DNA of 64,000 nucleotides, taken from NCBI RefSeq assembly GCF_013155125.1, contig NZ_CP053564.1, positions 2,177,501-2,241,500 of the forward strand. Direction: 5' to 3'. The position numbers were made by a program, and so were the translations under genes. Below, one piece after another: positions 8,056-15,072 of the stretch; position 1 is the stretch's first letter; each line of letters starts with the position of its first letter. The notes under the pieces were generated by a model. That model saw nothing but the letters and a program-made list of their open reading frames with translations, had not been told where the DNA came from and did not search any database. The stretch comes from Pseudonocardia broussonetiae. GTDB lineage: Bacteria > Actinomycetota > Actinomycetes > Mycobacteriales > Pseudonocardiaceae.

Positions 8056-8070
8056 TGGCACCCGGTGCCA
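8056..8070. promoter_or_regulatory. Candidate operator upstream of mftA
   Basis: TGGCACC-C-GGTGCCA is a perfect 15-bp palindrome 46 bp before the mftA start, in the divergent region between the DUF952-GNAT gene and mftA. Its size suits a TetR-type dimer. MftR, the usual TetR-family regulator next to mftA, is not present here, so the binder may be encoded elsewhere. Confidence 0.4.
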
Positions 8071-8115
8071 CTTAGCGTCGTCGGCGTCCGCATCGCTCGA
8101 CGACAGGAGCCGCCC

Positions 8116-8217
8116 ATGGCCCCCGCACCCGACGCCCAGTCCGCCCCCGAGGAGCCCGTGGTCGAGGAGACCCTCGTCGAAGAGGTCTCGATCGACGGCA
8201 TGTGCGGTGTCTACTAG
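8116..8217 (+). CDS. mftA: Mycofactocin precursor peptide MftA
   Basis: This is a 33-residue ribosomally made precursor, preceded by AGGAG. It ends in IDGMCGVY, the near-invariant C-terminus of MftA, whose last Val-Tyr pair becomes the mycofactocin core. The leader is rich in Glu, Pro and Val (EEPVVEETLVEEV), as in known MftA peptides. The peptide is bound by MftB, decarboxylated and cross-linked by MftC, then cut by MftE. mftB overlaps its last codons. Confidence 0.95.
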   Translation: MAPAPDAQSAPEEPVVEETLVEEVSIDGMCGVY

Positions 8218-8539
8218 CACCGTGGCGGCTGCTTCCGACGCCGGGTCCGCGCAGGCCGCGGACCCGGCGTTCGACCCCTCGCAGCCGTTCCGCTGCAGCC
8301 CGAGCGTGGCGCTGCGCCCCGAGCCCTTCGGCGCGCTGGTCTACCACTTCGGGACGCGCAAGCTGTCGTTCCTGAAGACGCTGCCGCTCGTCGAGGTCGT
8401 CCGCGGCCTGGAGCACCACCCCGACGTGCACGCCGCCATCGAGGCAGCGGGCGTCGAGGAGTCGCAGCGTCCCGCCTACCTCCGTGCACTCGCCGGCCTG
8501 GCCGCCAGCGGCACGATCGAACCCCGCCCCACCACCTGA
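8207..8539 (+). CDS. mftB: Mycofactocin peptide chaperone MftB
   Basis: This is an RRE/PqqD-like chaperone that delivers MftA to the radical SAM enzyme MftC. The conserved part reads FRCSPSVALRPEPFGALVYHFGTRKLSFLKT, with EVVRGLEHHPDV and a helical C-terminus. I chose GTG 8207, which overlaps mftA by 11 bp and gives 110 residues. GTG 8222 (105 residues) is equally possible, and neither has a clear ribosome binding site, consistent with translational coupling to mftA. Confidence 0.92.
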   Translation: MSTSTVAAASDAGSAQAADPAFDPSQPFRCSPSVALRPEPFGALVYHFGTRKLSFLKTLPLVEVVRGLEHHPDVHAAIEAAGVEESQRPAYLRALAGLAASGTIEPRPTT

Positions 8540-8554
8540 GGGTCCACGACCCTC
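8538..8554 (+). other. Short hairpin between mftB and mftC
   Basis: GAGGGTC-cac-GACCCTC, a perfect 7-bp stem, covers the mftB stop and the 31-bp gap before mftC. It may set the stability or relative level of the mftAB and mftC messages; it is weak for a terminator. Confidence 0.35.
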
Positions 8555-8570
8555 GAAGAGCGGAGCTCCT

Positions 8571-9785
8571 GTGAAGCTGGTCGACCACTTCCAGTACGGC
8601 CTGAACTCCCCGATCTGCCTGACCTGGGAGCTCACCTACGCCTGCAACCTCGCCTGCGTGCACTGCCTGTCGTCCTCGGGCCGCCGCGACCCCCGCGAGC
8701 TGACCACCGCCGAGGCCAAGGGCGTCATCGACGAGCTGCAGAAGATGCAGGTCTTCTACATCAACATCGGCGGCGGCGAGCCCACGGTCCGGCCCGACTT
8801 CTGGGAGCTGCTCGACTACTCGATCGACCACAACGTCGGCGTCAAGTTCTCGACCAACGGGATCAAGCTCGACAAGCAGCGGTCGCAGCAGCTCGCCCGC
8901 ACCGACTACGTCGACGTGCAGATCTCGCTCGACGGCGCCACCGCCGAGGTCAACGACCACGTCCGCGGCCCCGGCTCGTACGACACCGCGATCCGCGCGC
9001 TGGAGAACCTCGCCGAGGCCGGGTTCGGCCAGCCGAAGATCTCCGTCGTCATGACGCGCCAGAACGTCGACCAGCTCGACGAGTTCAAGTCGATCGCCGA
9101 CAAGTACAACGCCCAGCTGCGGATCACGCGGCTGCGCCCGTCGGGCCGCGGCGCGGACGTGTGGGACGAGCTGCACCCGCTGCCCTCGCAGCAGAAGCAG
9201 ATGTACGACTGGCTCGTGGCCAAGGGCGACTCGGTGCTCACCGGCGACTCGTTCTTCCACCTCTCCGCGTTCGGCGAGGCCCTGCCCGGGCTCAACCTGT
9301 GCGGCGCGGGGCGCGTGGTCTGCCTGATCGACCCGGTCGGCGACGTCTACGCCTGCCCGTTCGCGATCCACGAGAACTTCCTGGCCGGCAACCTGCGCTC
9401 GCCGGGCGGCTTCCAGGAGATCTGGGAGAACTCGGAGCTGTTCACCGAGCTGCGCCAGCCTCAGACCGGTGGTGCCTGCGCCTCCTGCATGCACTACGAC
9501 TCGTGCCAGGGCGGGTGCATGGCGGCCAAGTTCTTCACCGGCCTCCCGCTCGACGGGCCCGACCCGGAGTGCGTCCGCGGGTTCGGCGAGCAGGCGCTGG
9601 CGGCGCGCGACGGGGTCGAGATCCCGAAGTCCGACGTCGACCACTCGCGCTCGGCGCCGCGGAACTCCCGCACGCCCAAGGCCCCGGTGATGCTGCAGAT
9701 CGGCATGGGCCGCCCCGACAAGTCGTGCGACCCGAGCCCGCTCGCGGCGCCCGCGGCGCTGACGCAGGCGTCGGCGCGAGCCTGA
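8571..9785 (+). CDS. mftC: Mycofactocin radical SAM maturase MftC
   Basis: This 404-residue radical SAM enzyme starts at GTG 8571 after a GGAG site. The SAM cluster motif CX3CX2C is CNLACVHC, with INIGGGEPT downstream. A SPASM-type C-terminus carries the cysteines for auxiliary clusters (CGAGRVVCLIDPVGDVYACPF, ACASCMHYDSCQGGC). MftC oxidatively decarboxylates the terminal Tyr of MftA and then forms the Val-Tyr carbon-carbon bond. The last 40 residues are Ala/Pro-rich. A palindrome follows 20 bp after the stop. Confidence 0.95.
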   Translation: MKLVDHFQYGLNSPICLTWELTYACNLACVHCLSSSGRRDPRELTTAEAKGVIDELQKMQVFYINIGGGEPTVRPDFWELLDYSIDHNVGVKFSTNGIKLDKQRSQQLARTDYVDVQISLDGATAEVNDHVRGPGSYDTAIRALENLAEAGFGQPKISVVMTRQNVDQLDEFKSIADKYNAQLRITRLRPSGRGADVWDELHPLPSQQKQMYDWLVAKGDSVLTGDSFFHLSAFGEALPGLNLCGAGRVVCLIDPVGDVYACPFAIHENFLAGNLRSPGGFQEIWENSELFTELRQPQTGGACASCMHYDSCQGGCMAAKFFTGLPLDGPDPECVRGFGEQALAARDGVEIPKSDVDHSRSAPRNSRTPKAPVMLQIGMGRPDKSCDPSPLAAPAALTQASARA

Positions 9786-9804
9786 GCGGCCCGGCTCTCT
9801 CCGA

Positions 9805-9849
9805 CGAACGGCACTCTCGCCCAGCGAGCTCGGGCGAGAGTGCCGTTCG
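9805..9849 (+). repeat. 18-bp perfect palindrome between mftC and the first OYE gene
   Basis: CGAACGGCACTCTCGCCC and its exact complement flank a 9-base loop. The repeat starts 20 bp after the mftC stop and ends 4 bp before the probable start of the next gene. It could terminate mftABC transcripts or mask the ribosome binding site of the OYE gene. The GAGTGCC-type core also occurs in the palindromes inside coding sequences at 10644 and 45555. Confidence 0.75.
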
Positions 9850-9853
9850 CTCG

Positions 9854-11803
9854 TTGGCCGGGCCCGTCGTGCTGCGCGGGCGCACCGCCCCGTCGCGCGT
9901 GCTGTTCGGCCCCCACGTCACCAACCTCGGCCACCGGCGCTCGCTGTCGCCGCGGCACGTCGCCTACTACGCGCGGCGGGCCGCCGGCGGGGCGGGCGTC
10001 GTCGTCACCGAGGCGGCGTCCGTGCGCGACTCCGACCACCCCTACGAGCGCGCCCCGCTCGCGGCCGACTGCGCCGACGGCTGGCGCGCCGTCGCCGACG
10101 CCTGCCGCCCGCACGGTGCGCTCGTGCTCGCCGGGCTCGGCCACGCCGGCGCGCAGGGCTCCTCGGCCTACGGGCAGCGGGCGCTGTGGGCCCCCTCCCG
10201 CGTCGCCGACGTCGCCTCGCGCGAGGTGCCGATGGCGATGGAGCAGCCCGAGGTCGACGCGCTGGTGGCCGGGTTCGCCGCGGCCGCCGCGCTCGCCGTC
10301 GACGCCGGGTGCGACGGCGTCGAGATCGGCGCCGGGCAGCACTCGCTGCTGCGGCAGTTCCTCTCCGGGCTGACCAACCACCGCACCGACGCCCACGGCC
10401 GCGACCGCGCGCTGCTGCTGCGCGAGGTGCTCACCGCCGTCCGGGCCGCGCTCGGTGAGGAGCCCGTGCTGGGCCTGCGCCTGTGCTGCGACGAGCTCGC
10501 GCCGTGGGCCGGCATCACGCCCGACTCGGCCGCGGAGACCCTCGCCGCACTCCCGCCCGTCGACTACGTCGTGCCGGTGCGGGGCAGCGGCCTCTCCGTC
10601 GGCGCCACCCGCCCCGACCTGCACACCCCGCCCGGCTTCAACACTTTGCTCTGCGCACTCATACGCACCGGCTCGTCCGGTGCGTATGAGTGCGCAGAGC
10701 AAAGGGCAGAGCAAAGGGCAGAGCACAGGGTGGTGCTGCAGGGGTCCGTGGTCGACCCGGCGATGGCGCAGGCCGCCCTCGACGACGGGCTGTGCGACCT
10801 CGTCGAGATGACGCGCGCCCAGATCGCCGACCCCGACCTCGTCGCCCACGTCCGGGCCGGGACACCGGAGCGGATCCGCCCCTCGACCCTGTCGAACCGC
10901 CGCACCGCCGTGCGCGACCCGCGCAACCCGATCGTCTCCGACGACGCCGAGCCCGACGCCGGGCACGAGACGGAGCCGGTGCCCGCGCCGCCCGGACCGC
11001 CGCGCGACGTGCTCGTCGTCGGCGGCGGGCCGGCCGGGCTGGAGGCGGCGCGCGCCCTCGCGCTGGCCGGGCACCGGGTGCGGCTCGTCGAGCGGGAGCC
11101 GGTGCTCGGCGGGGCGCTGCGGCTCGCGGCGGCCGTCGCCGGGCGGGCGCGGATGGGGGTGCTCGTGCCCTGGTGGGAGCGTGAGCTGGCCCGGCTCGGG
11201 GTCCGCGTCGAGACCGGGGTGACGGCCGCCCCGGCCGATCTCGTCGGCCCGGTCGTGCTCGCCACCGGCTCCCGGCCCGCGCCCCTGACCTACCCCGCCG
11301 ACGTGGCGGTGCTCGCCGCCGCGGAGTTCGAGGCGGCCGTGCTCGCCGGCGGGCCCGTGCTGCCGCCGGGTCCCGTCGTCGTCCACGACCCGGTCGGGGA
11401 CTGGACGGGCGTCGGGATCGCGGAGCAGCTCGCCGCGGCGGGCCGGACGGTCGCGCTCGTCACGCCCGACCCCGTCGCGGGCACCCAGCTCGCGCTCACC
11501 GGCGACCTGGCCCCCGCCAACGCCCGCCTCGACCGCGCGGGCGTGACGCGCGAGCGGTACGCCCGGCTCGTCGGCGTCGCCGGGGGCCGGGCGGAGCTGG
11601 AGCACGTGTGGACCGGCCAGCGGTGGGACCTCGCCTGCGCCGCGGTGGTCGACTGCGGCCACCGCCTCCCCGCCGACGCGCTGTGGCGCGCCCGCCCCGA
11701 CCTGCCCCGCGCGGGTGACTGCGTGGCGCCCCGGACGGTCCACGAGGCCGTGCTGGAGGGCCGCCGGGCGGCGTACGAAGCGGTCACGGGGCTGCCGTGC
11801 TGA
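9854..11803 (+). CDS. Mycofactocin-system FadH/OYE-family oxidoreductase 1, without Fe-S cysteines and with an in-frame palindrome insertion
   Basis: The start is uncertain: TTG 9854 gives 649 residues (LAGPVVLRG...) and GTG 9869 is the alternative. Residues 1-330 form an old-yellow-enzyme barrel (RVLFGPHVTNLG, LSGLTNHRTDAHGRDR). The C-terminal half is an FAD/NAD(P)-binding domain (VLVVGGGPAGLEAARALALAGHRV). This is the 2,4-dienoyl-CoA reductase layout, and the position after mftC fits the family known as mycofactocin OYE 1. The 4Fe-4S motif has S, S, T and D where its neighbour has four Cys (see findings). About 29 residues near residue 264 are encoded by a palindrome and 12-bp repeats. It overlaps the next gene by 7 bp. 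Confidence 0.8.
   Translation: MAGPVVLRGRTAPSRVLFGPHVTNLGHRRSLSPRHVAYYARRAAGGAGVVVTEAASVRDSDHPYERAPLAADCADGWRAVADACRPHGALVLAGLGHAGAQGSSAYGQRALWAPSRVADVASREVPMAMEQPEVDALVAGFAAAAALAVDAGCDGVEIGAGQHSLLRQFLSGLTNHRTDAHGRDRALLLREVLTAVRAALGEEPVLGLRLCCDELAPWAGITPDSAAETLAALPPVDYVVPVRGSGLSVGATRPDLHTPPGFNTLLCALIRTGSSGAYECAEQRAEQRAEHRVVLQGSVVDPAMAQAALDDGLCDLVEMTRAQIADPDLVAHVRAGTPERIRPSTLSNRRTAVRDPRNPIVSDDAEPDAGHETEPVPAPPGPPRDVLVVGGGPAGLEAARALALAGHRVRLVEREPVLGGALRLAAAVAGRARMGVLVPWWERELARLGVRVETGVTAAPADLVGPVVLATGSRPAPLTYPADVAVLAAAEFEAAVLAGGPVLPPGPVVVHDPVGDWTGVGIAEQLAAAGRTVALVTPDPVAGTQLALTGDLAPANARLDRAGVTRERYARLVGVAGGRAELEHVWTGQRWDLACAAVVDCGHRLPADALWRARPDLPRAGDCVAPRTVHEAVLEGRRAAYEAVTGLPC
10644..10729 (+). 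repeat. 28-bp perfect palindrome plus three 12-bp tandem repeats inside a coding sequence
   Basis: Arms 10644-10671 and 10677-10704 are exact complements around the loop CTCGT. The right arm runs into three tandem copies of GCAGAGCAAAGG (10694-10705, 10706-10717, 10718-10729; the last has one change). The element is AT-richer than its surroundings and keeps the OYE reading frame, adding LLCALIRTGSSGAYECAEQR and two AEQR/AEHR repeats. It sits between PPGFN and VVLQGSVVDP. Confidence 0.9.
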
Positions 11804-13707
11804 ACGAGCCGCTGCAGGTGGGGCCCCTGGTGCTGCGCAACCGCCTCGTCTTCCCCGCGCACCTGACCAACTACGCCGTCGACGGCCTCCCGACCCCGCA
11901 GCACACCGCCTACTACGCCGCGCGGGCCGCGGGCGGCGCCGGTCTGGTGATCACCGAGGAGCACGGCGTCGACCCGTACGACCGGCCCTACGAGAAGCTC
12001 ATCGAGGCCCGCGACGGCGCCCTGCCCGGCTACCGCGCGCTCACCGCCGCCGTGCACGCGGAGGGCGCCGCGGTGCTCGCGCAGCTCACCCACAACGGCG
12101 GGCAGTCCAGCGGCATGCACAGCCGCCGGCCGGTGCTCGCGCCGTCACCGGTGCCGGACCCGCTGTTCCGCGAGGTCCCGGTCGAGCTCGACGCCGCGGG
12201 CATCGCCCGGATCGTGGACGGCTACGCGGCCACCGCCGCCCGGTGCGTCGCGGGCGGGTTCGACGGCGTCGAGGTGCAGGCCGCGCACTCGTCGCTGGTC
12301 CGGCAGTTCCTCTCGCCGCTCACCAACCGCCGCACCGACGCCTACGGGCGCGACCGCAACCGGTTCCTGCTCGAGGTCGTCGACGCCGTGCGCGACGCCA
12401 TCGGGCCCGACCGCGTGCTCGGCGTGCGGCTGTGCGGCGACGAAGGGCCCGCGCACACCCTGGGCGCCCACGGCATCGGGATCGACGACGCCGTCGCCAC
12501 CGCCCTCGCGCTCGCCGGGCGCGTCGACCTCCTGAGCACCGCGATCGGCGTCGCCACCTCCACGCTCTACCTGGTCGAGGCGTCGCTGCGGTTCGCGCCG
12601 GGCTACGCGCTGTCGATCCCGGAGGCGATCAGGCACGCCGTCGACGTGCCGGTGATCGGCGTCGGGCGGTTCACCACCCCCGCGCAGGCCGAGACCGCGC
12701 TGGAGTCCGGGCGCTGCGACCTCGTCGGCGTCGTCCGCGGGCAGATCGCCGAGCCCGCGTTCGGCACCGCGCCGGTGCGGGCGTGCGTGGGGTGCAACCA
12801 GGAGTGCGTCGGGCGGGTGGGGCGCAACCGGTGGCTGGGCTGCGTCGTCAACCCGCGCGCGGGCCGCGAGTCCGTGCCGCTGCCCGCGCCCGGCGTCCCG
12901 AAGCAGGTGCTGGTGGTCGGCGGCGGACCAGGCGGGCTGCGCGCCGCCGCCACCGCCGCGGCGCGCGGGCACCGGGTCGTCCTGTGCGAGCGCGACGCCA
13001 CGACCGGCGGGGCCGTGCGGCTCGCCGCCGCCGCGCCCGGCCGCGCCGAGTTCGCGAACGTGGTGCGCGACCTGCTCGGCGAGTGCCGGGCGGCGGGCGT
13101 CGAGGTGCGGACGGGCGTGGACGTCGACCCGGCGCTGGTGGAGGCCCTGGCGCCGGACGCCGTGGTGCTCGCGACGGGCGCGCGGCCGGCCGCCCGGTGG
13201 CCCGTGCCCGGGGTGGTGGACGTGCGCGACGTGCTGTCCGGGAGGGTGGCACCCGTGCGGAACGCGCTCGTGTACGACGAGCTGGGCTTCCACCAGGCAC
13301 CCGCCGCGGCGGAGTGGCTGGCGGCGGGGGGAAGTGGCGTGGAGCTGATGACGCCGGGGCTGGTGGTCGCGCAGGACCTCGGGACGACGCTGGACGCGGA
13401 GCTGTTCCACCGGCGCGCGCACGCGGCGGGGATCGTGCTGACGACCGACCGGGTCGTCACCGGGATCGCGCCCGGCCCCGAGCCGGCCGGGCCGCTGGTG
13501 GTGACGGTGCTGCACCACACGACCGGCGCCGAGGAGCGTCGCAGCTACGACCTCGTCGTCGCGGTCGTGCCGCCCGAGCCGGACGACGCCCTGTGGGCCG
13601 CGCTGCGCGACGGGCCGCGCCCGGTGCACCGCGTCGGCGACTGCCTGGCCCCGCGCCGCGCGCACGCCGCCGTCGTCGAGGGCGACCGCGTGGCGGTGGG
13701 GCTGTGA
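11797..13707 (+). CDS. Mycofactocin-system FadH/OYE-family oxidoreductase 2
   Basis: This 636-residue paralogue of the preceding gene starts at GTG 11797, within the last codons of that gene. The OYE barrel includes RLVFPAHLTNYA, LSPLTNRRTDAYGRDR and GRFTTPAQAETAL. A complete 4Fe-4S motif CVGCNQEC...C is followed by an FAD/NAD(P) domain starting VLVVGGGPGGLRAAATAAARGHRV. It resembles 2,4-dienoyl-CoA reductase and enoate reductases and matches the family named mycofactocin OYE 2. Its place between mftC and mftE, where MftD usually lies, suggests a redox role tied to mycofactocin; the substrate is unknown. Its TGA overlaps the mftE GTG. Confidence 0.85.
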   Translation: MLNEPLQVGPLVLRNRLVFPAHLTNYAVDGLPTPQHTAYYAARAAGGAGLVITEEHGVDPYDRPYEKLIEARDGALPGYRALTAAVHAEGAAVLAQLTHNGGQSSGMHSRRPVLAPSPVPDPLFREVPVELDAAGIARIVDGYAATAARCVAGGFDGVEVQAAHSSLVRQFLSPLTNRRTDAYGRDRNRFLLEVVDAVRDAIGPDRVLGVRLCGDEGPAHTLGAHGIGIDDAVATALALAGRVDLLSTAIGVATSTLYLVEASLRFAPGYALSIPEAIRHAVDVPVIGVGRFTTPAQAETALESGRCDLVGVVRGQIAEPAFGTAPVRACVGCNQECVGRVGRNRWLGCVVNPRAGRESVPLPAPGVPKQVLVVGGGPGGLRAAATAAARGHRVVLCERDATTGGAVRLAAAAPGRAEFANVVRDLLGECRAAGVEVRTGVDVDPALVEALAPDAVVLATGARPAARWPVPGVVDVRDVLSGRVAPVRNALVYDELGFHQAPAAAEWLAAGGSGVELMTPGLVVAQDLGTTLDAELFHRRAHAAGIVLTTDRVVTGIAPGPEPAGPLVVTVLHHTTGAEERRSYDLVVAVVPPEPDDALWAALRDGPRPVHRVGDCLAPRRAHAAVVEGDRVAVGL

Positions 13708-14402
13708 CGGCGCTGCGGCTGGGCGAGCGCACCTGGACCGACCTCGACGAGCCGCGGACGGTGCTGGTCCCCGTCGGGTCGCTGGAGCAGCACGGCCCGC
13801 ACCTGCCGCTGGACACCGACGCCCGCATCGCCGCGGCCGTCGCCCGCCGCGCCGCCGACGGCGACCCGACGCTGCTGGTCGCGCCGCCCCTGGCCTACGG
13901 GGCGTCCGGAGAGCACGAGGGCTTCGCGGGAACGCTGTCGATCGGGCACGAGGCCCTGCGCGCGGTGCTGGTGGAGCTGGGGCGCAGCGCGGCGCGGTGG
14001 GCGGCGAGGCTGGTGTTCGTCAACGGGCACGGCGGCAACCTCCCGACCGTCCCCGACGCCGTCGCGCAGCTGCGCCACGAGGGGCGCGAGGTGGCCTGGT
14101 TCGGCTGCGCGGTGCCCCGCGGCGACGCCCACGCCGGGCGCACGGAGACCGCGATCCTGCTGGCGCTCGACCCGTCGGTGGTGCGTCGGGAGTCGCTGGA
14201 GCCGGGCAACACCGCCCCGCTGCGCGACCTGCTGCCCACGCTGGTCCGGGGCGGGGTGGCCGCGGCCAGCGCCAACGGCGTCCTGGGCGACCCGCGCGGC
14301 GCCACCGCCCGGGAGGGGGAGGAGCTGCTGGAGGAGATGGTCGGGCAGCTGCGCGAGCGCCTCACCCGCTGGCTCCCCGACGACCGCGGCCGCCTGGGCT
14401 GA
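13704..14402 (+). CDS. mftE: Mycofactocin peptidase MftE (creatininase family)
   Basis: This 232-residue protein starts at GTG 13704 in a GTGA overlap with the previous gene. Creatininase-fold metal ligands are visible: VPVGSLEQHGPHLPLDTD, GASGEHEGFAGTLS, FVNGHGGN and GDAHAGRTETA. MftE cuts the modified MftA and releases the terminal dipeptide-derived AHDP, the mycofactocin precursor. Length and context fit; the only unusual point is that two OYE genes, not mftD, separate it from mftC. Confidence 0.92.
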   Translation: MTALRLGERTWTDLDEPRTVLVPVGSLEQHGPHLPLDTDARIAAAVARRAADGDPTLLVAPPLAYGASGEHEGFAGTLSIGHEALRAVLVELGRSAARWAARLVFVNGHGGNLPTVPDAVAQLRHEGREVAWFGCAVPRGDAHAGRTETAILLALDPSVVRRESLEPGNTAPLRDLLPTLVRGGVAAASANGVLGDPRGATAREGEELLEEMVGQLRERLTRWLPDDRGRLG

Positions 14403-14460
14403 CCGCGAGGGGGCAGATCGGGCCCGATGAGTTCCGGCCGCGACGGCGGTCGGTCCCGGC

Positions 14461-15063
14461 ATGAGCATCGTGAGCAGTCACCTCACCGTCTCCCTCGACG
14501 GCTTCGTCGCCGGGCCCGACCAGAGCCTCGAGGAGCCCCTCGGCCGCGGCGGGGAGCGCCTGCACGAGTGGATGTTCGTGCCCGACGGCCCGGAGTCCGA
14601 CGCCCGCATCGTCGAGGAGTCGCTCAGCGGGGTGGGCGCGTTCGTCATGGGCCGCAACATGTTCGGGCCCGACCGCGGGCCGTGGGACCCCTCGTGGACG
14701 GGCTGGTGGGGCGAGGACCCGCCCTTCCACGCGCCGGTGTTCGTGCTGGGCCACCGGGAGCGGGAGCCGGTGGAGATGGCGGGCGGCACGACGTTCCACT
14801 TCGTCACCGACGGGATCGGGGCGGCGCTCGAGCGCGCGCGGAAGGCGGCGGGGGAGCGGCGCGTCGACATCGCGGGCGGGGCGAGCACGGTGCGCCAGTA
14901 CCTGGCCGCGGGCCTCGTCGACCGGCTGACGCTGCACCTCGTCCCGGTCCTCCTCGGATCGGGGGAGCGGCTGTTCGACGGCCTCGACGGGCTCGTGCTG
15001 GAGCAGGAGGAGGTCGTCGTCTCCCCGGCGGTGACGCACCTGCGCTACCGCGTCGCCCGCTGA
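14461..15063 (+). CDS. Dihydrofolate reductase-like (RibD C-terminal) protein
   Basis: This 200-residue protein has a RibD C-terminal/dihydrofolate reductase-like fold. It opens VSSHLTVSLDGFVAGPDQ and ends with IAGGASTVRQYLAAGLVDRLTLHLVPVLLGSGERLF, typical of the YyaP/YwjB-type family. The substrate is unknown and folate reduction is not implied. It interrupts the mft genes, 58 bp after mftE and convergent with the phosphodiesterase gene, and has no evident link to mycofactocin. Confidence 0.85.
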   Translation: MSIVSSHLTVSLDGFVAGPDQSLEEPLGRGGERLHEWMFVPDGPESDARIVEESLSGVGAFVMGRNMFGPDRGPWDPSWTGWWGEDPPFHAPVFVLGHREREPVEMAGGTTFHFVTDGIGAALERARKAAGERRVDIAGGASTVRQYLAAGLVDRLTLHLVPVLLGSGERLFDGLDGLVLEQEEVVVSPAVTHLRYRVAR

Positions 15064-15072
15064 GAGCCGGCG

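Noticed and set aside
8072..8635. 187-codon minus-strand frame over mftA-mftB
   Set aside because: Antisense to two well-identified mycofactocin genes; no family match.
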